NCBI GenBank assembly: GCA_038380795.1
Contig: CM076268.1
Span: 20,811,001 to 20,875,000 of the forward strand
DNA length: 64,000 nt
From: Pyrocephalus nanus
Lineage: Eukaryota > Chordata > Aves > Passeriformes > Tyrannidae
Reading direction: 5' to 3'
The notes beneath the pieces are model-generated. The model saw only the letters and a program-made list of their open reading frames with translations. It ran no database searches and was not told the DNA's origin. This document shows positions 28,701 through 41,141 of this stretch, one piece after another (the stretch's first letter is position 1; every line of letters starts with the position of its first letter). The position numbers were made by a program, and so were the translations under genes.

Positions 28701-30270
28701 GATCACTTACTGAATGTGCTGCTCTGGGTTTGCTGTGATGCTTCCTGAAGTCTTCTGTAAAAGCAGCTCCCTCCAACAAAACACACACTACTTTCTCCAA
28801 AACAAAGATCAGCTCACAAGTAACTGGAGTCTCTTATTCTCTGCATTGATACTACCTTAAAAATGCATGGAGGGGAGGCACTTCTAGACCCCCAGCTACT
28901 GCCCTCTGACTTTAGTTAAATGACTGCTCTGCAGTCCCAGGAATGCCCATCTGAGCAGCCTGGCCTGAGCCAGCATTCCTGGTGTGCTAGCCAAAACCAC
29001 AATACTTACAGATTATTCTCTCAACTGCCTGGAGGAACATATCTTCTTCTGGCAGAATGCAAACGAATTAACAGTTCAGAAAATGCTACCTCGAAAAGAA
29101 GGAAGCAAACACTAAGAAATTAACAATATAGGTTATCAGGTTTCCAGGAAACAGCAGAGAACATTCTGGTTTTGTGCCCTCTAATGCACTGTGCTACCAG
29201 AACAAACCAGTTAGTGACATAAAGAAGTAAAGAGAAGAGATGGGGCCACACAAGGACCACAAGTCCTTGAGTTCTTCTGACCCAAGGCAGTTTTCTACTC
29301 TGGCCATTGCAAATTGTGAATGTCAGAGTGATACTGACACAAACACAAGCTCAGAGAGCTTGTTACCTGCTTAGGCTTTGCTTTTAATGGCCAATTTACT
29401 CACATCATTCATGACACCAGCAAAAAAATTGGTAACACTGTACAAGCTTCTCTCTGCTACTACAGAAATACTTGCTGTAAATGGTAAAACAGTCCTGTAA
29501 CTTTGAACATGATCATTTATATTTGCTCATTAAGTGCCTTTTTGGGACAAAATTCTGTTGTTTAATTAACAGAGTCTGTGTGAGGGTAATTGCTACACCC
29601 ATCACTTCTCTAACAGTAAGCAGACTTCAGAGTTTATACAGCAAACATGGATCATATGAGCCTAGCTAGACATTTTTCATTTACTTTTGGTAGGAGTTCA
29701 CAGCAGGGATTAATTTTTTTGACAGGCAGATGTGTATCCTTGCTATTATTTAACCCTAATTACTAGCCACCAAGAGAATGGATTACTTTCTTTTATCAGT
29801 CTCCAGTCCTGAACCAAAATTCCCATAATGGAGTGGTTAAGGGACACCAGATTTACAAGAACATTAGGCTGTGAGCTATATATTTAGACTGGCATTTATG
29901 TCATGCTGTCCCTCACAACTGTGAGGCAAAAAAGACAGGATCAAGGACTATACACATGCAGGGAATTGTCAAAAAAAGAATGAACTTGGCTAACGGCGGA
30001 GAGTTTTCTTATCTGTTGTCCTCTCATTTCTTCTAATGGCAACAAAACTTTCCTTGTTTTCTGAAAGTTATCACATACAATTCCATGGAGGTAAAAGATA
30101 ATGCATACTTTTAAAAGGTGAATAAACACTGAAACCCGTCTTCTTTCTGCTTATATGTTATCTCATGGAAGCAGTCTGTGCACAGTTCTTCCATGTCATA
30201 GGAAACATCAAACTACTGCCTACCTGGGAACACTGTTACCTTTTCTGCAAATGCAGCATCCAAAAACTTA
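13774..30270. other. AT-rich sequence without recognised gene
   Basis: It holds a 16-T run at 20407-20422, the TGGT repeat at 22.5 kb and an A-rich patch near 27430. An open frame at 25001-25330 is discussed as a weak candidate. No transposon, RNA gene or known exon was recognised. Confidence 0.65.
22512..22545 (+). repeat. (TGGT)n-like simple repeat
   Basis: A short run of TGGT/TTGG units with a few mismatches. No other feature is attached to it. Confidence 0.7.
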
Positions 30271-30662
30271 TAGAATCGCAGAATCAAAAAGGTTGGAGAA
30301 CACCTCTAAGATCATCTAGTCCAACCTATAGCCCAGCACCACCATCTTCAACATTAAAACGTGTCCCCAAGTGCCACATCCACATGCCTTTTGAACACTT
30401 CCCTGGGCAACCTCTTCCATGGCTTGACCACCCTTTAACCGAAAAATATTTCCTAATATTGAATCTAAACCTTCCTTAGTGCAACTTGAGGGCATTTCCT
30501 CTTGTCCTGTCACTTTTTACCTGGGAGAAGAGACCAAACCCCACCTCACTACAATCTCCTTTCAGGTAGTTGTAGACAGGGATAAGGTCTCCCCTGAGAC
30601 AACCTCAGCTCTCTCAGCTGCTCCTCATAAGACTTGTATCCAGACCCTTCACCAGCTCAGTA
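30271..30662 (-). mobile_element. CR1 LINE 3' fragment
   Basis: Hallmarks of the avian CR1 3' end are read in inverse: TAGAATCGCAGAATC, then GATCATCTAGTCCAACC, GGGCAACCTCTTCCATGGCT, CCTCTTGTCCTGTCAC, GATAAGGTCTCCCCTGAG and CTGCTCCTCATAAGACTTGT. The sense strand is therefore the - strand and only the last 390 bp remain. A stretch of about 20 bp after CCCCTGAG is deleted compared with the family as I remember it. The short open frames here are remnants without function. Confidence 0.93.
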
Positions 30663-32262
30663 CAACTTCCATCAGAAACAGAGATTGCCACCAAGTGGAT
30701 CTCCGGACCCATCTGGTTGTCAGTTATTCCAACAAAGTTAACTCCTGGTCCTACTGTGAGCCAGGGTACCAAAGTACCATTCAGTAATTCTCAAACATGA
30801 AAAATGTTTGCCATGGCCCCTGCATTGCATGTTTTAACATTTACTCGGTTGGAAGAAAGATTTACTAGAGTTTAGTAGTGTAATCAGTTATATTTAGTGT
30901 TTCCAGAGTCCTAGCTAGAGAGGTTTTAGGCAAATAATAATTAAAATAAAACATGAATGTCTGTGGGGAAAAAAAATGAGATAACTGGGGAGGAAAGAAA
31001 AAGACATTTTAATACCTTAGCAATAAACTTCAGAACTCTTAAAAATGAAGGTACATAAAAAAAGCATTCTTCTGAGATAATTTAGTTTTACTACCAGAGA
31101 ATAACATCATTCCTTATGTGGAAAGAATAAGGAGCTGCATCTCAAGACAAAGCTGAATGTTTTAAATCTGAACCCTTGCTAGGAATGGATTCACAGCTCA
31201 GAGAGCTCTCGAGTTAGAACTTACCAGTTTGTGCCTCTTTTGGAAAATATTCTGCACTGCCAAAAGAGAAAGGTCAACCTAAAATACCACAAACTGCATG
31301 ACAGTATTACACAGTATGATCTTTCACTTGCCCATCACAAACCATCTTCTCTGTCTTCCAGGTGACCTGTATTTACTGATCAAATATTCAAGTAGTTTTG
31401 ACAAATTTAGGACTCATGACTTAAACGGAACTTTGCTGGTACTCACCCTAAGGGAAGATTAAATGAGGAATGAAGGGAAGGACTAGATTCTAAGTTTGCA
31501 CTCTTGTGTGTTCTACAGTGCACTTATTTAGTAGCTTTCCATTCTGTGGCTATTGCTTTGTTTTTCTGAATAATTTTGTGCTCAGCAGTATACACTTTAC
31601 TGTGCCGTTCCAGTCATCATGCCCAGCTTTGCAGTGCCTGTTGAAGATACTCCACATCTCACCAAAACTGACTGCGGCCTCCTTCAAACAGGGACCATGA
31701 CAGAGAACACTCACCCAAACCCCTCTCTAGGCAGTTGCTTTAGCACACAGACAACTCATCTTAGAGAACACATAGGGGTCTAGTGCAGAATCACTCATGT
31801 ATATTCTCACTGTATAACATTCTATTAACATACATATTATCTTTCAAGAGTTATATTGAACTGATTCTTGAAAGAACTCCCACCAATACATTCTGAATCA
31901 GTAGACACAGGAAATCTTCATGCCAAATTCGCCCTTTTGATCATATGTTAAACTCAACAAAGAGGATCTGAAATTCCAAAGTGATCTCCAACTTTGAAAA
32001 GTAATTTGATCCAAAAGACACAAATCCAAGATTCCCAACGGCTATGCTGTATAAATGCTGTGTTTTTTCAGCTGAAGATGGTATTGAGCTACTTTAATTT
32101 CATCAGTTATCTTTTAGATAAATATATAATGCTATATATATACACAATGTCAAAACAGAACAGTATATTCCATGTAATAGTTGTTTTTTGGAAGCCTGTT
32201 AAATCACGCCAGTAAAAATTGCATTTCCAGAATATTGCCTTTGAGCTAGACCAGACAGGCTC

Positions 32263-32290
32263 TTTTTTTTTTTCTTCTTTTTTTTTTTTT
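32263..32290 (+). repeat. Poly-T tract, interrupted
   Basis: Eleven T, then CTTC, then thirteen T. It could be the inverted poly(A) tail of an old retrocopy on the - strand. The sequence to its right shows no recognisable coding remnant, so it is reported only as low complexity. Confidence 0.7.
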
Positions 32291-35200
32291 AACTTATTAA
32301 TCCAACAGAGTACTCAATGAAGAAGCACACAACAGAGAAAACATCCTTCTTCCCACCCTTCAAAATGAGATTGGCAGAAAAAAACCCCAAACCAACCAAA
32401 TAAAAAGAAACCCACCAAAAAAAATGCTGGAACATCATAATAGCATTAGCTGATCTCAAGAAGAGCATGAAATAGTGCTTTGTTTCACAGCAACACTTCA
32501 TTTAGGATATAGTCCCTACAAGTGCCAAGTCTGAACATGCTGCTTGGCTTGGATAATGAGCCAGTGGCCAAAGACTTTAGATCATTTTATTGGTGACAAC
32601 ATTGGTGTGCTTAAGAGTCACAAGGGGTCCTCTGAGTCCAATGAATGGAAAAGTCACTATCCTAATGACCACATAATTTTATATATAATAGGGAGAAGAA
32701 AGCATTTGTCACATTTTAGAGGCAGGAAATAAAACACACAGTTACAACATAATCACAAGAAGTTGGTGGTTGGTTCTAAATATTTAAACTAACACAATTA
32801 TTCATATTATTTTGCTGGACTCTTCCTTTCTCCAGTCTAACAGCACCTGGTAACAGAACAACCTTTATATAGAGATAACAAGACAAATTCAGCAGTTCAG
32901 ATACCATAGTTAAACTAGTAATAAGCATCAGAACCATCTTCTGTGACCATGATTTGAAGGAATGGAAAGATGATTCAGCCTAAGTTTAAGCTTCCAAACA
33001 CTTTTTCTTACAATCATAAGATTCAGACTGAAGGAAACAAACAGCTGGTCTACAAGCCTGAAGAATTTTCTGAGGAGCAGCAAGAATTCTGATAAAGGAT
33101 TTCACAAATAAATACACTAAGAGGAATGTCATGTTTCTAAGCTTTGTCAATGATTCTCACATACCTCCACCTTGGAGCTTTGTATGCTTCCTTCTTCACA
33201 GATTCATCTTCTTGCTGTTTAAAAATTCCCAACAGCAGTGGAAACTGGATCTCGCTGTTCATCCAGACTCCAACATAAGCAATCTTGGTTACATGTTCTT
33301 TCACTTGTTTTCTTACTCTTGCTTTTGCCTCAGCACATGGGTCTCTAATGAAACCAAAAAGAAAGCTTTTTCACTAGATATATTCAGACCTTTCCCAGCC
33401 AAATCCCCAGAATGCTTAATTTTGATGTCTTAACAGAAGCACCACCACTGCTACCTCAGTTATCCATTAGACTGGACACACTCCAATTCCCAGCTTGCTC
33501 CTAGCCCCCAGCTCTCCAAAAAACAGTTTTGTCCCTTCTCCATAATAAGAAGAGAAATGGTCTTTTAGGAATCTAAATTACAATATAAATCTTCAAATCA
33601 ATGGCACTGTATAGATGAAGTTGGCAGACTCCAACATCCTACCTCTCTACTGTCACAGCTGTGTCCTCTACTGTAAAAGCCCTCATGTATTGATTTTTCA
33701 CAGTACCCAGGACCATCTCAAACAAAACTGAGGCTGACTCTTGGTCTCAAACATCTGGTGATGTTTTGAAGATCTGTCTGTTTCTAACAGTGCCTGCTAC
33801 AGCTAAAAACAAACCCCACAAGATGAGGATAAACAGCACAGCCTCACATATTTTATAAAACACCACTTATAAGGTTCTTAATAAGCTGCACATCAAGCCT
33901 CTCAGCACTGCTGGCTCATCATTACATCTGCCAGCTGTGCCCCGCCTCTGTCTGCTGCAAGTGTCCCTTCTTGTGGGACCTCAGCAGTGCCACACACTGT
34001 GGTGTTCCACAGGGCCCTGTGGAAGATTAGAAGCCACTCCCATTGCCCTCCCTGACACACAGAGAAGGCAGCTGAAGTTCATCAAAGCAGAGGCAAAAGG
34101 TTTAGTCTCTTTAGGGAGTTGAAAACATCAAAATCACCTATGGGAAATGCTCTGAATGCCTGCACACTTGTGTTGCATATCAGACTGGGGAGTGTGCTCT
34201 TGGAATTGGTTCCTTTTTCAGGAGAGCCACCCAGAGATGTTTGGATTGAGGGTGGATCTATCAGTTCTTCAGATGTTCATGGAGCCAGTCCTCAAGCTGC
34301 ATCCCTCAGTTTGAAAAGGCAGCAGATGGAATACAGGAGAATGGGTAATTTCCCATTAGTTTTGGTACTTTAGATAACAATTTCTTTTATTCCTTTGGGA
34401 AGATGCCTTCATGGTGAAGAGTTATCTTCCCATCCCTTGCAGAAGTCAGGAAGGAATTGCAAGTATACGTTACTGGAAACAAGAGTGCTGGCCTGTAAAC
34501 CAAAACCAACCAAACATGGCAGTTCATATTGACTTGTTCTGCATACAGTTGTCAGATGTGAGGAACTCCAAGAAAGAAAGTCACTTACCCAAATAAAGTT
34601 TTCAAAATTACTATAATACAAAGTCATCAACTTTCACCTCATTCAGTTACATGAACAGCCAGCTAGAGACCTCTTATATAATCCTCATTATTTTCATGCT
34701 ACAAATAATAGAGACTTAAAATCCCACCACATGAGACATTCACTGACAGCATAAAGGAAGGTGAACTCCTTTCTATCCTCTCTATAGGACAGAAATACCA
34801 CTGTAGTACATCAGCAGAACTGAAAACAGGAAATGCCAGTAAAACAGAGGATGCAACACAAACAATGCTATTAAAAAAAAAAAAAAGTGCCAAAGCCTGC
34901 AAGACAAGTTCCTCCTAAGTAAGAAACAGCTTTTTAATTCCATATAATGCCACTTAAAGCTGACTTATCCTGATGCTGTATTCACATAGATAGACATTGT
35001 AAGCACACCCTGCCTTGCTATGAGCTGCAATAGCAAAGCAACCCTTTTATTTGTTTATGCACCAGTGTTCTCACCCTCCTCACTCCCAACCCACACACCA
35101 AAACCAGGAGTAGAACAGGATCACAGATCCCTGATACAAATATGCATCCAAGGGCCTTGCTGTATTTAATTCTTCTCTTGCTAAATTTCAATCCAGTCTC

Positions 35201-38200
35201 AGAACTGAGAAACCCAAGTATCTCTTCAGGCAAGAACATCCTGTTACAGTTCTGTGTACACACAATACTTCTGTTTTGCCAGTTGCTACAGGACTACACA
35301 GAAGGTAGGACCTCACTGGTCAAAAATTAAAAAGAAATCAAATTTGTTCAAGCCCTATCTGATTTCTAGTCCAGTCTGACTAGTCTAGTTATCTAGTGCA
35401 CTAACCAGGACTATAGGCAGTAAGGGCCCTTAAGCTTCTTTTCCAAGGTAACCTAGAACATATGGAACTCATGGCAAAGCATGACTTCCTGGGCTTCCAG
35501 TGCTGCTCCTCACAAAGTAGAAACTCTGGGCTGGAAACCTCAAGGCTTCCCATTTCTAATCAGCTGTTCTGCCTTGCTCAACACTTCATTGTGTAATAAA
35601 CAAACACATGATTTCATGTAGCAATTGCCATTTCCAAGGGGATATGTAAGAATTCCTTATTTGCAGATTACTGCAAACACTGGTTTTATTCTGAATTGGG
35701 ATAAACTTGGGCTAAGACTTCCTATGAGCCAGAATTCAAGTTAATAATGCTCAAGAATTAACACTGCTTGCAATTTGGTTTTGTAGAATATCAGTAAGTG
35801 TTTGGGGCATTGCAAATGGCTTCTTCAGGGTAGCACTTAAAAACCCTACAAGCACACGAAGGAAGTTAACCACAGCAATTTAGGTTTTGTTCAACTGAAG
35901 TGTTTCACAATGCCAGAGATAAACTGAAGAGAAAAATCATTTCAAATGATACAGGCACTATTTAAAAGATGGTGTCCAGGGCTTATAGGTCAGCAATTCC
36001 AATAACAGAATGAACAATACAATCTGAGGCCAAATCAGACTGGGGAAGAAAAAAAAGAATCCTTCTTTACCTACTCCTTGAGCCACCTAACTTTTTCATG
36101 GCATTTTCCAGATAATAATCAGCATGTCTTGCTTGTTGTGAATTTTGTCTGTACTTATAGAGAGACAACTGGTTTCAGATTAGGCTCAGTCCCTCTGAGA
36201 AGACACAGTTACAGTCACACTAAAGCAAGCCCATCTAGCTTCTGTTGGATGGAACCTGAATAGCTTATTTGTGTCCTAGACCCCTCACTGTTAAATGCAG
36301 AGTCTTATCCAAACTTGTAGGAGTTCTTTAAAATCAGGTATTAGAGGTTTATTCTCACTTTCACAGAGCCTGAACAACTCTTGATATATAGCATGTCATC
36401 TACTGCATCCCACAGCAGGTTGCTATGGTTTCATTAAGTTGAAGCTGAGGCCAGTATCCCAGTTCTTTAGAGCAACCCACTGAGGCTTCTTTAAATACAG
36501 GATGAAGAAAGTCTCTTCTTCTACCAGACCTCACAAGGTCTGGAACAGTGAAGAAATCAAAGCCCAAATATCTCCCAAAAGCAGCCATATGAAGCCATAT
36601 AAACCAAGCAGTTGTGGTTTTGTTCAATATGTGGCCAAACTGAATCCCAGGAATCCTAGGAAATACCAGGAGATTTTTGTGGCAGTGCTCTTTCCCAGCA
36701 TGCATTCTTGGTAACACAGTGCTGGCACATATTTAGAACAAAGTCAAACTTCTAGGGAGAATCACATGCTCTTAGCCAAGTTGAGATTTTCAATGGCTGT
36801 CCCTACATCCTAACTTCCCAAGAGCTTTCCCTGTTATCACCATGCTTATACCACTTCATTAGAGTAGTATCAGGATAATAATTTACCAAGATTGTGACAA
36901 GCCCAAGTAAGTGCTTTTGGAATATCCAAGAAAAGACACTGAAAAAATGTGAACCAACACCTTCCAAAGGATATTTCCTGTTTGTTATGAGTACTTTGTG
37001 GCCACTGATGTTAACTTAGTTTGCTATATATTACATCACAGCATGCTTCTGAGAACTCCAGGCATGCATCAAAGCCAATGAGATAAGAATCTATCCCAAT
37101 CTCTTACTGCAGCACAACCAGCATTTATTTAACTTTTCCCTTGAGCACTGACGCTTGGTATTTCTTAACTTGAACAAAGCCACCGAGACTGACTTACCAG
37201 GAGAGCAACAAATAACTGCTTTTATCCTGGTGATATCTGATTACAGTTCGACTTAAGAACCCAGGACCACAGTTCTGGTTATGGATCAGGCCTCTCTGTA
37301 CCCCAAGAAAGCTGTTTAGCTTCTTTGTCCTCACCTCCTCCCACTGTCAGCACCTGGAGAATGACTTAAGCTGCAGTTTCACAGAAACTGTCATAGAACA
37401 GCATCACCAGGCTGTACTTTTACAACAACCTGAATCAATCCAAACTGCTGGCCACCACAGTCCTGCGCTGTCCTTGCCTCAGAGTCCCAGACCTCTTCTT
37501 TGCACTAACAGAAATGACACCAAGAAAGTTACTAACTCTCTCACCAGATGTGAGAGCAAAGGCAGCACTAAATGAGGACAGATAAGGCCAGAACCCGCAA
37601 ATGGAAAGGAATGTGTGGCCAATTAGATCAACCTCAGTCACCACAGGAACACTGATTTTGCAATTCTTGAATCTCAATAGCATCTGAAACTTTTTTTCAA
37701 GCATAAGTATTAGATGGTGTGAATGGAAGGCCACAGCAGAGCCTCTTGATCCAAAGAGTTATCACTCTTCAAGCTTAACAGAGTCTATCAGGAAAGAACA
37801 AAATTAGGCTCCTCTGCTATTATGAACAGAAGCAGCTCTGTTGCTGACCACAGCAGTACTCACAGCAAGATGTGGATTAAGCCCCAGAAGCTGAAGTGAG
37901 ATGACAAGCAGATGAGATAGGTCCTCTAGTTGGCAGAGCACTACAGCAAAAGGGATGCAGCTTGCCCACACAGCAAGTCAGAAGCAGAACTAGGTAGCTG
38001 CCCTTCCCTTTCCCTATATCCTCTTTTAACAATTTTAGCCATTCAGTCTACTGCTTTCTAGGCTAAGCATCTGTTAGAGCTTATTTTGGCTCTGCTTCAG
38101 GTCGCAGTCTTGTTCTTGGGAAGGTATTTTGCCAAATGAAATAACAACCTTTTGGCTCCAGTGCTTGTGAGCAGATATTTAAAATATTGTTTTTGTCAAG

Positions 38201-41116
38201 GGCAACTTCTTCTGATGTGCTGCAAAAGTGCCAAATTCAACTTGATGCATTATTACAATCCCTGGAAGCTCTGGTTTGTATTTGATTAAAGGGCAATGGA
38301 AACCAAAGATTACATTTTAATGGAGCTGTATTTAAACCTTTGCAAAAGGTATACCCAAAACCCAGAAGAACTTCTCCTGTGGTGACACAAACTGGACATT
38401 AAAACAATTGAGCACCATGTTCTATTTGCATAGCATGTGTCCTGCAATTTGATTTCAGCTGACAAAACAAACGTATTCAGTAACAATTAGGATACATTAA
38501 AATCAGTACAGTTATGAAACCATGGTCAGAATTATGTCTTAGGAAAGACTTGTTATTACACAGGAAATACATTTCTAGTTCCCATGCTGAACAATGATAA
38601 AGACTGAACATTACCTTATGTAAGCCATGTTAGATACTGGATTATGCTATAAGTCATATCTACGCAGGCAGTTGTATTTGCTTGAGTACCTCAGTTGCAA
38701 CAGAATATTGAAATAAAATTTTCAGCTGAAGGGATGCTATTCCAATGCTATCAACACACACAAGAAGACAGAAGAGGATTGCCATGAGAAAGCATGCTGA
38801 AAGAAAAGCATATTGAAGTTCTCGAGGAAAATGAACAAAAAGAGAACCAAGAAGTGTTCCAGCCCAAAACTCTGGCTAGCATGCAGTCTCATCACATTAG
38901 GAGAGCTCTGTTATATGATTCAGTCACCCAAGGGTAACAAGTACATCAAGATGAAGCTTTGCTAACTTTCTATAGCCAGCTATCTACAGCAGTTCCACAG
39001 TTCTTAACCAACAACTCTTACATTTCTGTGAGCCTCTGTATACCTGTAAAAAAAGTACAAGGCTCCTATAGAAATGAGAAGTGTGTTCCACACATTACCT
39101 TTTTCCCCATAGCCCTCAGATTTACTGTAGATGGTGGCATGACTGATCATCTGACTACCATCTGTCCAACATCTGCTTTTTAGGGAAACCACCCAGCAAA
39201 TATAATTAGCTGGCTCTAGGCTACCATTATTCAAAATGAATACCCTGTTCTATATTCAAGCTATCACTAATGCTATTCCCTTAAAAAGATTCAGCATACT
39301 GACTCAGAGCCTGAGATCTCTGTTGGGGGTGTTGTTTGTTGCCATGTGCTTGTCCTTCTGCGTTACAAACGCTGCCATACAGCAATAGCTGTGGTACCTG
39401 AGCAGGTCAGCTTCAGATGGGAAACAATATACCTGACTGAGCACAGAAATTAAGTAGCCCCACTGGGAAGGGTGTATTCGTCCAGGGAGGCTGCTGTGCT
39501 AACACAGCCTTAGAGCTTCTTGTACCTATTCTATTCTGAGTGTGTCTGCACTGCAATGTATTTGCCAACATATTTTTCTAACATATATAACATCTAACAT
39601 ATGTATGTTCGTGTTTCCATTATTATTATCTTCTTGATAGTGATGCTGTATTGCTTTCAGCTTTCAACACTCAAATACCCTAATTATCACCAAAACTGGG
39701 AGAGTAGGCCACAGTAGCTTGTCAGAAAAAGACACAAAACCAAAGCCAGCAGTTATTGCAACACTTGCAACAAAATTATGTGCTTGGTATGACACTTCTG
39801 GTGGCAATACAGTAGCATGGCACCTTACACATGAGAAAGAGTGCACAGATCAGTACAGTCCTGAACCGAGCTGCAGGTGTTTCAGTCATTTTATTGCCCA
39901 GAGGTTGCTACAAACCACAGTTAGGATTCCCCTCCTGTCCCTTAAGGCATTAGTAAGCTCAGCCAAACCACTGACTATTCCTGATTTCTATCTGAACTGC
40001 AAACCCTTAGGAGCTATATATCCTTTTGTGCCTGTATAGCTCCATCCAAACAGAAATAATATTTCAGGCTGCCACAAATCCAGATCCCAGACTCAAGAAA
40101 GCTACTGAAGCTTTAAGGTGCCATGACCCAAATTCCGCTTGCAAAGTGAATTTCTTGCAAACTCCCTTGAGACTCATAAATATAGTTCTGTTTCCAATAT
40201 CATGATTCTATTTAATGCCTTCTGCATTTAAAACCATAATCCTTTTAATAACTTGGGGAATATTTGAAGATATTATAAAAAAAATAAATTAGTTAAAAAA
40301 AAAAACAAACCAGAAAGCTGTTGGACATCCCTGAAGTTAATTGTTTATACGAATAAGCCATAGGACAATAAAAGGCCAGACTGACCACGGTAATAACTCC
40401 CAATGCTGATTCAAAGAAATTAAAAGCAGGCCAGGAAGCTTAATTCTAAATGTGTTTTCAATTGATCTTTGGTCCTGACTGTTTTTAATGGTTAGCTGTT
40501 TGAGAAACTCTCTGGGGTCCTGCTAGTTGATTTCAAACTGGGAAACAGCAAGCACTTCCACAGAAAGCAAGATGCTTTTCTTTTCAAGAGAGTGATTTTA
40601 AACACTGCTGAAAGGTTGCAGACTGCCAGTCTCAGAAATGTTTTACAGAAGAAATATGGAGAAGGATTTTTCACTCCCTCTGTTTATCTACTGTATTCAT
40701 ACATCTCTCAGGACAGATTATCTGAACTTCTAACAAACAAAAGTAGTTGTCTCCATAATTGTCCTGCAAAGCAAGGTAGCATTACTATCCATGTCTCACT
40801 CTGATGCAGAAAGAATCCGGGCTATATTCCGATAACCAGTATTTCACCTATGCCCCAAAGTTTAACATTTCCTGCAGACTAGATGTCTTTGAAGGCCACA
40901 TCAGCCAATATGGGGCTCAGTGCATGGACTGAGGTAAAATTTTACTCAGTTCCACTGGACACAGTGTACATCTAACCTCTACCACTCCAAGAGTGAATGT
41001 TTCTAAGTTCAACACTCTAGACTTTTATTTTCCTGGAGAGATGCTGTGCTGCCCTCAAAAAGAGACTTTAGCTTCTGTTCTCTTTCTAATCACGTCTTCA
41101 ATTCTCAAAAGCAAAC

Positions 41117-41141
41117 ATTTTTTTATTTTTTTATTTTTTTA
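41117..41141 (+). repeat. T-rich low-complexity tract, T7A units
   Basis: Three runs of seven or more T are separated by single A residues. Confidence 0.8.

Noticed and set aside
30165..30787. Two + strand frames of about 100 codons
   Set aside because: They lie across the CR1 fragment in antisense and have no coding meaning.
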